Both the position numbers and the translations under genes were made by a program. A stretch of 64,000 nucleotides of DNA from Paenibacillus sp. OV219. Lineage in GTDB: Bacteria; Bacillota; Bacilli; Paenibacillales; Paenibacillaceae. Below are positions 35,586-44,598 of the stretch, in pieces. The notes below the pieces were generated by a model. It did not search any database. It saw nothing but the letters and a program-made list of their open reading frames with translations, and was not told where the DNA came from. The DNA is taken from positions 352,652 to 416,651 of the forward strand of contig NZ_FOCJ01000005.1 of assembly GCF_900110075.1 (NCBI RefSeq). Reading direction: 5' to 3'. The stretch's first letter is position 1. The number at the start of each line of letters is the position of its first letter.

Positions 35586-36326
35586 TCAGGCTCTCTTTTT
35601 CGGATACATTTTGGCGTATCGCATAATGCGTTTGAAGATCGTTTTATCGGGAAGTTTCTTGAACACGTACGGGTCCGGGCTCGTGTTCACTTCCAATATC
35701 CATAGACGCAGTGATTGATCGAGTGCTACGTCGAGCCCTATTTCATAGACGCCAGGGAATGCTTGCTGCATCGCCTTGCCTGCTTTTACGCCAAGCTTGG
35801 ACAAGGAATGCAATTTAGGATAAACATAGTTCGTATGCTCTGCGAGCAATCGGCTTGCTGCGACAAGCTTGCCACCGCCATGAAAGTTGGTTACGATTCT
35901 GTTCTTGGCCGCAACTCTTCCGATAATGCCCGTCGTCTCCCATTGCCGGTTTGGCGAATACTGGGCCATGACGCGTATGTCAAATCTTCGGCCATTATGC
36001 TTGAGCAGCCTTATCCCTTTCTGGACAAGATATCGTTTCTTGCGAGTTTGCACTAGAATGGACCGGTACATGTCATCGAAATGTGTGAAGCTGCGGATAC
36101 GATCTTGCGATTGAAACTGATAGCCCGCTGTTGTGCGTTCCACTCGCATGACACCATTCCCATGCATGCCAACGACTGGCTTCACATAGACCATCTCATA
36201 TTTTCTCAATAACGAATGAAGCGATGATTTGGACAATTGGGCGGTTTCGGGCACGTATTCTGATAATTCTCGCTCCCTCATGAGTGCAGCGGTCTTCTTC
36301 CATTTGCTCCCCACATAACGCGTCAT
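35586..36326 (-). CDS. YheC/YheD-like ATP-grasp protein
   Basis: A 246-aa paralogue of the protein at 8999-9766, with the same order of motifs. These are MVYVKPVVGMHGNGVMRV (ATP loop), YLVQKGIRLLKHNGRRFDIRVMAQY, NFHGGGKLV and GLDVALDQSLRLWILEVNTSPDP. Many YheC/D proteins are about 350-450 aa; this short form keeps only the C-terminal ATP-grasp part. ATG 36326 has GGGGG upstream. Probably spore-related by family; reaction unknown. Confidence 0.85.
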   Translation of the reverse strand: MTRYVGSKWKKTAALMRERELSEYVPETAQLSKSSLHSLLRKYEMVYVKPVVGMHGNGVMRVERTTAGYQFQSQDRIRSFTHFDDMYRSILVQTRKKRYLVQKGIRLLKHNGRRFDIRVMAQYSPNRQWETTGIIGRVAAKNRIVTNFHGGGKLVAASRLLAEHTNYVYPKLHSLSKLGVKAGKAMQQAFPGVYEIGLDVALDQSLRLWILEVNTSPDPYVFKKLPDKTIFKRIMRYAKMYPKKRA

Positions 36327-36451
36327 GATGTTCCCCCATCTTCAACCGATTGTTTGCCTACGCTTCTTGCGTACCGTACCGATAAAGCTGTAAATACAGT
36401 ATTCGGTTCATGACGCTGCGTTGTTAGGCTTCTATCGTTAGGGACATAAAT

Positions 36452-37603
36452 TTAAGAAATGATGAGCGCATTCGCAACTTGACGCATGATGGTTGAAACA
36501 GCGACATCCGCTGAGTTCGGTATGCTCGCTTGAAGCGTTCGTTTGATCATTTGGCGCAGCCTATCCGGACTGCGCAGTAATCCCATAAGAAGCATCGGCA
36601 CATCCTGCAGCTCATCGGCACGCAAAGCCGCACCGCAAGCGGTAAGATAAGCGGCATTATCCTCCTCCTGTCCTGGGAGCGACTGAACGAGCACCATTGG
36701 CAGACCAGCAGCTAGCGCTTCAGATGAAGTAAGACCTCCTGGCTTCGTGATGAGCAGGTCGGATGCCGCCATAAACTCAGGGATATGCTCGGTGTAGCCC
36801 GTAATGAGTGCCGGGATGCGATTCGAGAGGACCAGCTGAGTGAGCTCTGATTGAAGCTTCTCATTACGTCCACATACGACAATGAACTGGACACCGCCGC
36901 TAAGCAACCGATGTGTGCTGCGAATCGTTTCGCCGATTCCGCGAGCGACCAGCCCTTCCCCACCGCCCATAATCATTATAGTTGGCATATCGGGCTGTAA
37001 CCTGAACAGCTCCCGTGCGGCTTGTCTTGGCAGCAAGCTGTAGAAGGCTGATTTGACAGGAATTCCTGTGACTGCGATCCGGCTCCCGGAGATGCCCACT
37101 TGTCGCAGACGTTCAGCAACAGAATTGCTCCCGACGAGATAGAGATCAGTATGCGGATACAGCCAGTAGCTGTGATCCGTGTAATCCGTAATGACCGTCG
37201 TGCAGGGAACCTTCACGAGACCGGCCCGCTTCAATATAGAGACCGCGCCTGCGGCGAGCGGAAACGTAGACACAATTGCCGATGGCTTCATTCGGTCGAT
37301 GAGTGAATGCAATCTGTGAAGTCCAAGCTTCTGAATGGTCTTGAATGTATTCGAAATTGCGCCTTGCTGCCTCGTCCTTCGGAAGAGAAAACCGTATGTC
37401 CGCGGAAAATGATGAATGCTGCGCAAATACATATATTTACTGACGGGACTAAAGATCGGATGCGTGACGGACATGACGTCAACGATCTGTACAGCTAAGT
37501 GAGGATGCTGCTGCTGCAGCGAGTCCTTCAGCGCTTCAGCCGCTCTCAGATGGCCTGCTCCGTAATCTCCGGTCAGAATGAGCACAGCTCCCTGATTACT
37601 CAT
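36452..37603 (-). CDS. UgtP/MGDG-synthase-like diacylglycerol glycosyltransferase
   Basis: A 383-aa GT28-type enzyme. The N-terminus has LTGDYGAGHLRAAEAL, the MGDG-synthase signature, and VVSTFPLAAG. The C-terminal nucleotide-sugar half has IMIMGGGEGLV, LITGYTEHIPEFMAASDLLITKPGG and SEALAAGLPMVLV. Family members add glucose or galactose to diacylglycerol to make membrane glycolipids. ATG 37603 follows GGAGG at nine bases. It lies 30 bases downstream of uppP. Confidence 0.9.
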   Translation of the reverse strand: MSNQGAVLILTGDYGAGHLRAAEALKDSLQQQHPHLAVQIVDVMSVTHPIFSPVSKYMYLRSIHHFPRTYGFLFRRTRQQGAISNTFKTIQKLGLHRLHSLIDRMKPSAIVSTFPLAAGAVSILKRAGLVKVPCTTVITDYTDHSYWLYPHTDLYLVGSNSVAERLRQVGISGSRIAVTGIPVKSAFYSLLPRQAARELFRLQPDMPTIMIMGGGEGLVARGIGETIRSTHRLLSGGVQFIVVCGRNEKLQSELTQLVLSNRIPALITGYTEHIPEFMAASDLLITKPGGLTSSEALAAGLPMVLVQSLPGQEEDNAAYLTACGAALRADELQDVPMLLMGLLRSPDRLRQMIKRTLQASIPNSADVAVSTIMRQVANALIIS

Positions 37604-37635
37604 GTCATGCCGCCTCCTTCTGGATTTTTCGCTGA

Positions 37636-38478
37636 CTAGTGATTGATGAGCAGATAAACGAAGAACACAGCCGCAAGCACGAAACGGTAGTATGCAAACG
37701 GCGCAAGCTTCAGCTTCTCAAGCAGCTTGAGGAATGTAATGACCGCGAGCAATGCCACGATGAAAGCCACGATGAACCCTGTCGCGAAGAAGCCCGCGTC
37801 CGAAGCGTTTAGCGTATCGTAGCTCTTCAACAGCTCATAGCCGCTCGCTGCGAACATCATCGGAATCGCGATCAGGAAGGAGAAATTCGTTGCGGCCCGA
37901 TAGCTGATCCCTGTCAGCAAACCGCCAGCAATCGTCGCGCCAGAGCGCGAGAAGCCCGGCCATAAGGCTAAGCATTGAAACAAGCCGATCTGCAGCGCTT
38001 GTTTATACGAGATTTGATCGATGCCCTCGGCCTGAACAGCCACTTGCTTGCGCTGACCGATCAGCATGAACACCCCACCAAACACAAGTCCAGCTAGTAC
38101 CGTATAGGGTGAGAATAAGTAGTCTTTGATAAAAGAATGCAAAATTAAGCCAAGCGCCATTGCTGGGAAGCAAGCAATAATCAGATGCAGCAAATTCAGC
38201 TTATGTTCTGGCTGCTGGGATGAGGCTGCTTGTAACCCATCACCGGAATCCGGCTTGATACGCGTAAGCCCAAGCAAATTGAGAATACGTCGCCAGTAAA
38301 TGACGGCAACAGCCAGTATAGCGCCGAGCTGAATGATGATTTCGAACGTATCGGCCTTCTCGCCTGTGAAGCCGAGCAATTTGCCTGAAAGAATTAAATG
38401 TCCTGTCGATGAGACAGGTAGAAATTCCGTTAACCCTTCGATGATACCTTGGATCACGGCATTAATAACGTGTGGCAT
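37636..38478 (-). CDS. uppP: Undecaprenyl-diphosphatase
   Basis: A 280-aa, multi-pass membrane protein. The BacA/UppP signatures GIIEGLTEFLPVSSTGHLIL (catalytic Glu residues and Ser) and PGFSRSGATIAGGLLTG (catalytic Arg) are both intact. It regenerates the undecaprenyl-phosphate carrier for wall synthesis and can give bacitracin tolerance when abundant. It sits directly downstream of a two-component system and upstream of the glycolipid glycosyltransferase, which suggests an envelope-stress cluster (inference). Confidence 0.95.
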   Translation of the reverse strand: MPHVINAVIQGIIEGLTEFLPVSSTGHLILSGKLLGFTGEKADTFEIIIQLGAILAVAVIYWRRILNLLGLTRIKPDSGDGLQAASSQQPEHKLNLLHLIIACFPAMALGLILHSFIKDYLFSPYTVLAGLVFGGVFMLIGQRKQVAVQAEGIDQISYKQALQIGLFQCLALWPGFSRSGATIAGGLLTGISYRAATNFSFLIAIPMMFAASGYELLKSYDTLNASDAGFFATGFIVAFIVALLAVITFLKLLEKLKLAPFAYYRFVLAAVFFVYLLINH

Positions 38479-38535
38479 AACTGTTCTGATGCTCCTTCCG
38501 AATGTTGAACAACTTCAACAACTTCAATGATCAGG

Positions 38536-39222
38536 TCAACCTTTAAACCGATACCCAGTGCCCCAGACCGTCTCAACGTATGTCGGATTCCCTGAGTCCG
38601 CCTCGATTTTCTCACGGATTTTGCGGATGTGAACAGTGACGGTTTGCAGATCTCCCATTGCATCCACGCCCCAAATTCGTTCGAACAAATGCTCCTTCGT
38701 AAACACTCGGTTCGGATAACTAGCGAGAAAATAGAGAAGATCGAATTCCTTGGTCGTCAGCACGGTTTCCATTTCATTGACCAGTACACTACGGGTATCA
38801 GGATCAATATATAAACCGCGAATGTGAATGTCATTCTTCGTCTCCTTCGTGCCGATCAGACGATCATACCGCGCGAGGTGAGCTTTCACTCTGGCAACAA
38901 GCTCCGCAGGCTTGAACGGCTTCGTAATATAATCGTCCGCGCCTATTCCGAGGCCTCTAATTACGTCGATATCCTCGCGCCTTGAGGTGACCATTAGAAT
39001 CGGAACGTCCCTCTTCTCGCGAATTCTTTTGCAAACGTCGAAGCCGTTCATCTTTGGCAGCATCAAATCGAGAATGATCAAGTCGAATGAACCATTCAAG
39101 CAAAGCTGCAGCCCCTGCTCGCCGTCTGCTGCGATATCGACTTTAAACCCGCTGATCTCAAGATAATCCCGCTGCAGCTCCGAGATTGTAACATCATCTT
39201 CGATGATTAGAATTGATTTCAT
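38536..39222 (-). CDS. OmpR/PhoB-family response regulator
   Basis: A 228-aa regulator. The receiver has DDV, phospho-acceptor Asp in LIILDLMLPKMNG (about residue 53) and KPFKPAELVARV. The C-terminal winged helix has LTTKEFDLLYFLASYPNRVFTKEHLFERIWG and TVHIRKIREKIE. It overlaps its kinase by 4 nt (ATGA), so the two are translationally coupled. It lies just upstream of uppP. Confidence 0.95.
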   Translation of the reverse strand: MKSILIIEDDVTISELQRDYLEISGFKVDIAADGEQGLQLCLNGSFDLIILDLMLPKMNGFDVCKRIREKRDVPILMVTSRREDIDVIRGLGIGADDYITKPFKPAELVARVKAHLARYDRLIGTKETKNDIHIRGLYIDPDTRSVLVNEMETVLTTKEFDLLYFLASYPNRVFTKEHLFERIWGVDAMGDLQTVTVHIRKIREKIEADSGNPTYVETVWGTGYRFKG

Positions 39223-40694
39223 ACGCTCGTACTCCCTTGTTTAGTGGGGATCGTCAATTGAATCGTTGTACCTTCAGTCAGCTTGCTTATAGCAGCAATG
39301 GCACCGCCATGGCCTTCCATGATTTGTTTGGCAATGGCAAGCCCTAGGCCGCTTCCTCCTGTATTGACGTTGCGTGACTGATCAACTCGATAGAACCTCT
39401 CAAAAATATGCTGAAGCGAAATCGGTTCAATACCAGTCCCATTATCCATTATTTCAATCACCGCAGCATCCGGATGCTGATATGCGCCTATACGAATTAC
39501 CGGCTCTGCTTTATCCATATACCGCTCACTGTTCTGAATAATATTGTTCAGAACACGCCGGAAATGGTCGCGGTCCATCGTAACGATGACATCGTAGGGC
39601 AGTTGAATATCGATTTGCAGCGCGATCCCTTTCTTCTCCAGCTCAAACTGCAGCTCCTCCGACCAATCTTGCAGAAACGGCATAAGAGCGACCTCTTCGA
39701 ACTGGAATGGCTGACGATTCAAATCCAGCTTCGAGTATAGGAACAGCTCGTTGATAAGATGATCCAGCTGATCGGCTTTCATTGCGATCGTCCGCATATA
39801 TTTGTGATTCTTCTCCGGCGTATCGGCAACCCCTTCCATAATGCCGTCAACGTATCCGCGAATGGCAGTCAACGGCGTTCGTAGATCATGGGAGATACTT
39901 GCGAGCAGTTCTTTGCGGTTCGCTTCGTACTGCTGCTGTACCTCTAGCGACTTCTGGAGCCTCGATCGCATCTCTTCGAATGCGGTTCCAAGCTGACCAA
40001 TCTCATCTTTGCGCGCGACATCGAGCTGAAAGTCAAGCCGTCCTTCCTTGATCTCACGAGCCGCTTTCCGAAGCGCTTGCAGCGGTTTGATAATATTCTT
40101 CGACATGTACGTCGTCAGAATCACATGCGTCCCGATCAGTATAATAAGCAGGCCAACAAACATCGCACCAAAATATTGATGAATGAAATATACAACCGGA
40201 TTAATCTCCGTAATGATGAACACGGTGCTCTTCTTCTTGTCGATGCTAAGGAAGTCAAACTGAATAAACTGATAGTCCATATTGCCGAGTCTACGCACAT
40301 GGTCACGTGTAACGGTATTCGGGCCCTTATAGGTCGGCAAGCTTGTCATAAGCTCCGGTGTTTGTCCGATTATAGCCGAGTCATAGACAATGCTATCATC
40401 CATTCGAATAATCATGCCTGCATCGTTCTTTCGCAACTCTGTCGTCAATTCATCCAAATATTTAGAGTCTTTCATCAGCTCAGGATCACGCTCAATGGAA
40501 CGTTTCATCTCCTTCGCGACATGCTCCACGACCTCATGGTCGAACATATTTTCCGTCGACTCATATGCCCCTTGAACAGACGATAACTCCCCTCGGAGCG
40601 AGACGAGCAGCAGCGACGTGATTACCATAATTAAAACAAGCGGGATGAACAGCATGGCCGCGTAGGATACTAATAGTTTCAAGCGAATTGACAT
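39219..40694 (-). CDS. Sensor histidine kinase with HAMP domain
   Basis: A 491-aa membrane kinase. TM1 is near residues 8-30 and TM2 near 170-195, with an extracellular sensor of about 140 residues between them. HAMP follows (IIKPLQALRKAAREIKEGRLDF). The HisKA box has ASISHDLRTPLTAIRGYVDG, and HATPase motifs include NIIQNSERY, DNGTGI and GSGLGLAIAKQ. It phosphorylates the regulator encoded next. It begins 6 bases after the MFS stop codon, behind a terminator-like hairpin inside that gene. Confidence 0.94.
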   Translation of the reverse strand: MSIRLKLLVSYAAMLFIPLVLIMVITSLLLVSLRGELSSVQGAYESTENMFDHEVVEHVAKEMKRSIERDPELMKDSKYLDELTTELRKNDAGMIIRMDDSIVYDSAIIGQTPELMTSLPTYKGPNTVTRDHVRRLGNMDYQFIQFDFLSIDKKKSTVFIITEINPVVYFIHQYFGAMFVGLLIILIGTHVILTTYMSKNIIKPLQALRKAAREIKEGRLDFQLDVARKDEIGQLGTAFEEMRSRLQKSLEVQQQYEANRKELLASISHDLRTPLTAIRGYVDGIMEGVADTPEKNHKYMRTIAMKADQLDHLINELFLYSKLDLNRQPFQFEEVALMPFLQDWSEELQFELEKKGIALQIDIQLPYDVIVTMDRDHFRRVLNNIIQNSERYMDKAEPVIRIGAYQHPDAAVIEIMDNGTGIEPISLQHIFERFYRVDQSRNVNTGGSGLGLAIAKQIMEGHGGAIAAISKLTEGTTIQLTIPTKQGSTSV

Positions 40695-40700
40695 GCAGCT

Positions 40701-42038
40701 CTATTCTCCTCGTAATTGACAGCTTCTTAGCTTCGATAAGCGTACAGGATGCTTCTTAATTATGCGTGAACCTTTTCTTAAAAATGTATGAACAAAAATC
40801 CCGCCAGTTATTTGGGTGGGATTGACCGGATTGACGGGATTCATCACTTGCATGAACTGAACCTTTTTATACACTTGGAAGTACACCCACACTGCATTAA
40901 TGAGTAGCAGCGCGCTAGTTATGAGGAAGACATATTCGACGCCAAACCAAGCAGCCACTTGACCACCAAGCAGCGAGCCGATGAATACGCCCAAATACGC
41001 CGCGCCCATGCTCAGTCCGAACACGCGCCCGGTAATTGCCGCAGGTGTAATCCGTTTAATAATTGTATTCACAGCCGGCATAAGTCCCGCTGACGACAAG
41101 CCGAGAATGAAACGAAGCACCATCAACTGCCATGGACTCGTGACAAAAGCTTGCGGGATAAACGTCACGCCAGCAACAATTAGCGCAGCGAGAATTACCT
41201 TGTGCGTACCGATACGGTCAGCCAGCTTGCCAAGCCTCGGAGCTGCGATAATATTCGCAATCCCGGAAGCGGAGAAGATGACGCCTGCAAGCAGCGCAAC
41301 ATGATGAGAGCTGCTCGAAAGCTTCGTCACATAGACCGTCAACACCGGCTCGACAGAGTACAGTGCAACCGTCAGCACGAAGAATGTTACGAGCATCATG
41401 ACAGTTAAGCTCTTTTGCGGTACGGCTTCCCACACTTCCTTCATGCGAAGCGTCTTCTTATGCTGACGCGTGAAGTTTTCTTGCACGAAGAACAATGTCG
41501 TAAGGAATGCGACCATCATGAGAGCGCCGGTAATGAAGAACACGTTCTGCATTCCGAAGTTTTCTGCAATAAAGCCGCCGATTGTCGGTCCAAGCAGCGA
41601 ACCTGCGATACTCGATGTCGAGAGCGTTCCCAGCGCCCAACCGGCATGCTCATTATCTGTCTGCGTTGCGATGAGCGTCGTACATGCGGTGCCGTAGCCT
41701 GTAATGATCCCTTGCAGCATGCGCAAGCCGATCAATACATACACATGATGGGCGAATCCCATACTGAAGATAACGATTGCCATGCCGAGGCTCGCGCGCA
41801 GAAGCATCGGCTTCCGACCAAACTTATCGGCTGCTTGCCCCCATATCGGCGAGAAGATCGCCGATATGATGAAGGTGATGCCGAAGGCGATGCCTGAGTA
41901 TTGGGAGATCGCATCTGTATCGCTGACGCCAAGATGCTTAATATAGAGCGGCAATACCGGCGCAATCTGGCTCATGCCGATGCTCGTGACGAACATCCCG
42001 AACCAGCAAACGAATAAATTTCTTTTCCAAATGGGCAT
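40701..42038 (-). CDS. MFS multidrug-type efflux transporter with an unusual C-terminal tail
   Basis: A 445-aa, 12-helix transporter of the DHA1 drug-proton antiporter type. Motif A-like GQAADKFGRKPMLLRAS and motif C-like GSLLGPTIGGF are visible. The last helix ends near ALLLINAVWVYFQVYKK, yet about 45 further residues follow, containing a short NPVNPVNP repeat. That tail is read through a hairpin with a T tract at 40795-40821, so the native stop was probably lost. It shares a promoter region with the isochorismatase-like gene and is probably repressed by the divergent TetR protein. Confidence 0.9.
   Translation of the reverse strand: MPIWKRNLFVCWFGMFVTSIGMSQIAPVLPLYIKHLGVSDTDAISQYSGIAFGITFIISAIFSPIWGQAADKFGRKPMLLRASLGMAIVIFSMGFAHHVYVLIGLRMLQGIITGYGTACTTLIATQTDNEHAGWALGTLSTSSIAGSLLGPTIGGFIAENFGMQNVFFITGALMMVAFLTTLFFVQENFTRQHKKTLRMKEVWEAVPQKSLTVMMLVTFFVLTVALYSVEPVLTVYVTKLSSSSHHVALLAGVIFSASGIANIIAAPRLGKLADRIGTHKVILAALIVAGVTFIPQAFVTSPWQLMVLRFILGLSSAGLMPAVNTIIKRITPAAITGRVFGLSMGAAYLGVFIGSLLGGQVAAWFGVEYVFLITSALLLINAVWVYFQVYKKVQFMQVMNPVNPVNPTQITGGIFVHTFLRKGSRIIKKHPVRLSKLRSCQLRGE
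40795..40821 (-). terminator. Terminator-like hairpin inside the MFS reading frame
   Basis: On the minus strand TCCCACC and GGCGGGA (one mismatch) are followed by TTTTTG. It lies inside the predicted 3' end of the transporter gene, about 100 bases before the kinase start. Confidence 0.6.
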
Positions 42039-42048
42039 AGCGATCAGC

Positions 42049-42621
42049 CTACGCTTTCAAGCTGTCGATCCACGTGTCAACGGTTAGCACATTCGCCTGC
42101 CGCGGGAATACTTTCTCCGTCAGTACGCGATGAACTTCCGCGTCTGCATCGAGGCAAGCATCAGACAATACTTGGATGACAAAATCTTTATCTGCCGCTT
42201 CACGAAGGGTTGACAATACAACCCCGCTAGTTGCAACTCCACTTAAGATGAGCGTGTCGATCTGGCGCGAGCGCAGAATGACCTCAAGATCGCTACCGGC
42301 AAACGCACTCACGCGTTTCTTCGTAATCACATGCTCGCCGGGCTCTGGCTTCACCGCTTCGTGAATTTGAGTAGCGAGATCATCCACAGTCATGCCGCCA
42401 AAATTCGCAATCTGTGAAAAGGCTTTGTTACGTGGACTAACGTCTGGATAGCCTTCACGGAATGCGACCCGAATGAAATAGACAGGTATGTTATGTTTGC
42501 GGGCAGTTTCGACTGCCTTCTGAAAGGGCAGCAGCTGTTCCTCGTTCTGCGCGAAACGGGAAACGATTCCGTTCTGTAAATCCATAACTAATAGTGCAGT
42601 ATTGCCAGTAGGTGTAGCCAT
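42049..42621 (-). CDS. Isochorismatase-family protein lacking the usual catalytic cysteine
   Basis: A 190-aa cysteine-hydrolase-fold protein. The Asp of the triad is in ALLVMDLQNGI and the Lys in VITKKRVSAF. The segment that normally carries the nucleophile reads LILSGVATSGVVLSTLREA, with Val where most members have Cys. It may be a variant subfamily or a non-hydrolytic relative. ATG 42621 has AGGAG nine bases upstream. It is first in the TetR-controlled transcript, just ahead of the efflux pump. Confidence 0.88.
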   Translation of the reverse strand: MATPTGNTALLVMDLQNGIVSRFAQNEEQLLPFQKAVETARKHNIPVYFIRVAFREGYPDVSPRNKAFSQIANFGGMTVDDLATQIHEAVKPEPGEHVITKKRVSAFAGSDLEVILRSRQIDTLILSGVATSGVVLSTLREAADKDFVIQVLSDACLDADAEVHRVLTEKVFPRQANVLTVDTWIDSLKA

Positions 42622-42658
42622 CTGTGTACACTCCTCTTCGTTTATGATAGCATTAAGC

Positions 42659-42670
42659 GGAGAACTCTCC
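42659..42670. promoter_or_regulatory. TetR operator half-pair, site 1
   Basis: GGAGA-AC-TCTCC is a perfect 5+5 palindrome located just downstream of the -10 of the minus-strand promoter. It matches site 2 in both arms and lies 26 bp from it, centre to centre. Confidence 0.72.
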
Positions 42671-42675
42671 TCTTC

Positions 42676-42705
42676 ATATTAAATGGAGACATCTCCACTT
42701 GTCAA
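42676..42705 (-). promoter_or_regulatory. Promoter of the isochorismatase/MFS operon
   Basis: On the minus strand a perfect TTGACA (42705-42700) and TAATAT (42681-42676) are 18 bases apart. Operator site 2 fills the spacer, so a bound repressor would exclude RNA polymerase. Confidence 0.75.
42685..42696. promoter_or_regulatory. TetR operator half-pair, site 2
   Basis: GGAGA-CA-TCTCC, extended to TGGAGACATCTCCA, lies inside the -35/-10 spacer of the minus promoter and next to the start of the divergent TetR gene. Confidence 0.75.
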
Positions 42706-42750
42706 TGCAGGTTCGAGCATAGAACTTTTACCATAGGGCGTGAGCATACA

Positions 42751-43407
42751 TTGAGTGAATTCGATAAATCGAATAAATCCGACAACCCAATCCCACCACG
42801 CACTGAACGTCGAGATGCAGCAGAGAACCGGCAGCGCATCTTGGACGCTGCACTTCATTTATTTGAGCAACATGGTGTCGAGCAAGTCAGCATGAACCAA
42901 ATTGCAACGGAAGCCCGGATCGGCCCCGGGACGCTGTACCGGCGCTATCGCAACAAGAGCGAGCTCTGCCTTGATCTGATCAAAGACAATATCGTTATCT
43001 TATTCGAGGATATTGAAGCCTACTTGGAGCAAAATCGAGGAGCGTTGCCCGAAGCGCGGCTTAAGGGCATTCTCACCCTATTTATCCGCTTCAGAGAAAC
43101 GAAGACGCAGCTTGTCACTGGTGTTGAAGATACAGCACAGACCAGCAAGCCGAAGTCACGAACCCGCAGTCCGCTATACGATGAGCTGCATGGGCTGCTT
43201 GTTAAACACTTCGACGAGATAGAGGCAACGGGACAGCAGAAGCAGAAGCAGAAGCAGCAGGAGCTGAGTCCTCCGAACAGCGTGTTCAAAGCTGATCTCC
43301 TGCTCACGGCTCTTAGCAGCGACTCCTACTTGTTCCAACGTGATGTACGTGGCTATTCGGCGGATGAGATTGTGGAGCATTTGTGCTCGACCTTTATTGG
43401 CAAATAA
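42751..43407 (+). CDS. TetR-family transcriptional regulator
   Basis: A 218-aa repressor read divergently from the isochorismatase/MFS operon. The N-terminal helix-turn-helix (RILDAALHLFEQHGVEQVSMNQIATEARIGPGTLYRRYRNKSEL) is classical, and the C-terminal half is the ligand domain. It starts at TTG 42751 with only a weak AGGG upstream. Residues about 163-169 are a short QKQKQKQQ run made by simple-sequence DNA. It probably represses the efflux operon and itself through the two GGAGA-NN-TCTCC sites. Confidence 0.92.
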   Translation: MSEFDKSNKSDNPIPPRTERRDAAENRQRILDAALHLFEQHGVEQVSMNQIATEARIGPGTLYRRYRNKSELCLDLIKDNIVILFEDIEAYLEQNRGALPEARLKGILTLFIRFRETKTQLVTGVEDTAQTSKPKSRTRSPLYDELHGLLVKHFDEIEATGQQKQKQKQQELSPPNSVFKADLLLTALSSDSYLFQRDVRGYSADEIVEHLCSTFIGK

Positions 43408-43408
43408 T

Positions 43409-43435
43409 AAGGACGCCCGTGTGATGGGCGTCCTT
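43409..43435. terminator. Bidirectional intrinsic terminator
   Basis: AAGGACGCCC and GGGCGTCCTT form a 10-bp perfect stem between the convergent TetR and HAD genes, starting two bases after the TetR stop. Confidence 0.85.
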
Positions 43436-43457
43436 ATTGCTGTCTGTTTTTATTATT

Positions 43458-43994
43458 TTAGAGGAGATCCTTAATGAGCCATCTCGCCCCGTCCATGAGA
43501 TCATCTGCTATATAATCAGGTGATGCCTGGTCATACCACTTATGCCGGTAGGTATCGAGCGACTTCTGCCCCCATCCTGTCTTGACGAGAACCTTGCGCG
43601 CGCCAACAGCCGCAGCAGCAAGCATGTCCGTGGATCCCACATCGCCAATGACTGCACAGTTCGTCAGATCGAGTTGATGCTCCTCTGCAGCAAGGTGCAG
43701 CATACCTGGACGTGGTTTATGGCAACCGCAGCCCTCTTCCGGCTCATGCGGACAAATATACGAAGCGTCAAATCCATATGACTCGAATTGCTCCATGAAC
43801 TCCTGCTCAGTCGCAAGCCCTTTGGCTATATTATGCTGATTCGTGAAGGCGATCACTTTAATGCGGTGCTTCTTCAATAGGAGTAAAGCCTCCTGAACGC
43901 CCGGGAATAACTCAAACTGACGCGGATGGATAAAATGTCCCGTTCCTCCGATGGTGCCATCCCGATCAATGAATACAGCCTGCAAACTAGACAA
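43458..43994 (-). CDS. HAD-family phosphatase, GmhB/HisB-N-like
   Basis: Start set at TTG 43994, with GGGAGGGG five bases upstream; a longer frame would run deep into the tag gene. The 178-aa product has VFIDRDGTIGG (nucleophile and acid Asp), VIAFTNQHNIAKG, a zinc-type CPHEPEEGCGCHKPRPGM loop and AVIGDVGSTDMLAA. This is the histidinol-phosphatase/heptose-bisphosphate phosphatase group. It overlaps tag by 8 nt. The substrate in this organism is unknown. Confidence 0.88.
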   Translation of the reverse strand: MSSLQAVFIDRDGTIGGTGHFIHPRQFELFPGVQEALLLLKKHRIKVIAFTNQHNIAKGLATEQEFMEQFESYGFDASYICPHEPEEGCGCHKPRPGMLHLAAEEHQLDLTNCAVIGDVGSTDMLAAAAVGARKVLVKTGWGQKSLDTYRHKWYDQASPDYIADDLMDGARWLIKDLL

Positions 43995-44574
43995 GTGAAC
44001 CCCTCCCAGCATACCAATTACAATCCATCGAGTGGTCATTGACCATCCCGCTCGCCTGCATGAATGCATAGCAGATTGTCGAGCCGACGAATTTGAAGCC
44101 ACGTTTCTTCAGATCCTTACTCATCGCTTCCGATTGCGGCGTCGTAGCGGGAACCTCAGCCTTCGACTGCCAATGATTGTGAACCGGCTCACCGCCGATG
44201 AACTGCCAAATGTACGCATCGAAGCTGCCATATGCAGCCTGTACCTTCAAGAAGCATTTTGCATTCGTAATCGCAGATTGGATCTTAAGCCGATTGCGAA
44301 TGATTGCAGGATTGCTCATCAGCACTTCTACCAACGCATCGTCATAAGCAGCAACCCGCTCCGGATTAAACCCGTCGAAGGCTTCCCGATAACCTTCGCG
44401 CTTCTGCAAAACCGTATACCAACTGAGTCCCGCTTGAGCCCCTTCAAGAACGAGCAGCTCGAACAGCTTCTGATCGTCATGGACAGGAACGCCCCACTCA
44501 TGATCATGATAGTCCATATATAACGGGTCCTCGTTGACCCAGGCACAACGTGCAAGTGTACGCTCAGGCGGCAT
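43987..44574 (-). CDS. tag: DNA-3-methyladenine glycosylase I
   Basis: A 195-aa enzyme of normal Tag length. It starts with CAWVNEDPLYMDYHDHEWG (zinc Cys and His, plus the substrate-pocket region). It also has EGAQAGLSWYTVLQKREGYREAF and the C-terminal zinc His/Cys in MVNDHSMDCNWY. It removes 3-methyladenine from alkylated DNA. It is coupled to the downstream HAD gene by an 8-nt overlap. Confidence 0.96.
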   Translation of the reverse strand: MPPERTLARCAWVNEDPLYMDYHDHEWGVPVHDDQKLFELLVLEGAQAGLSWYTVLQKREGYREAFDGFNPERVAAYDDALVEVLMSNPAIIRNRLKIQSAITNAKCFLKVQAAYGSFDAYIWQFIGGEPVHNHWQSKAEVPATTPQSEAMSKDLKKRGFKFVGSTICYAFMQASGMVNDHSMDCNWYAGRGSLV

Positions 44575-44598
44575 GCTACCTATACATCCTCTCAGATC

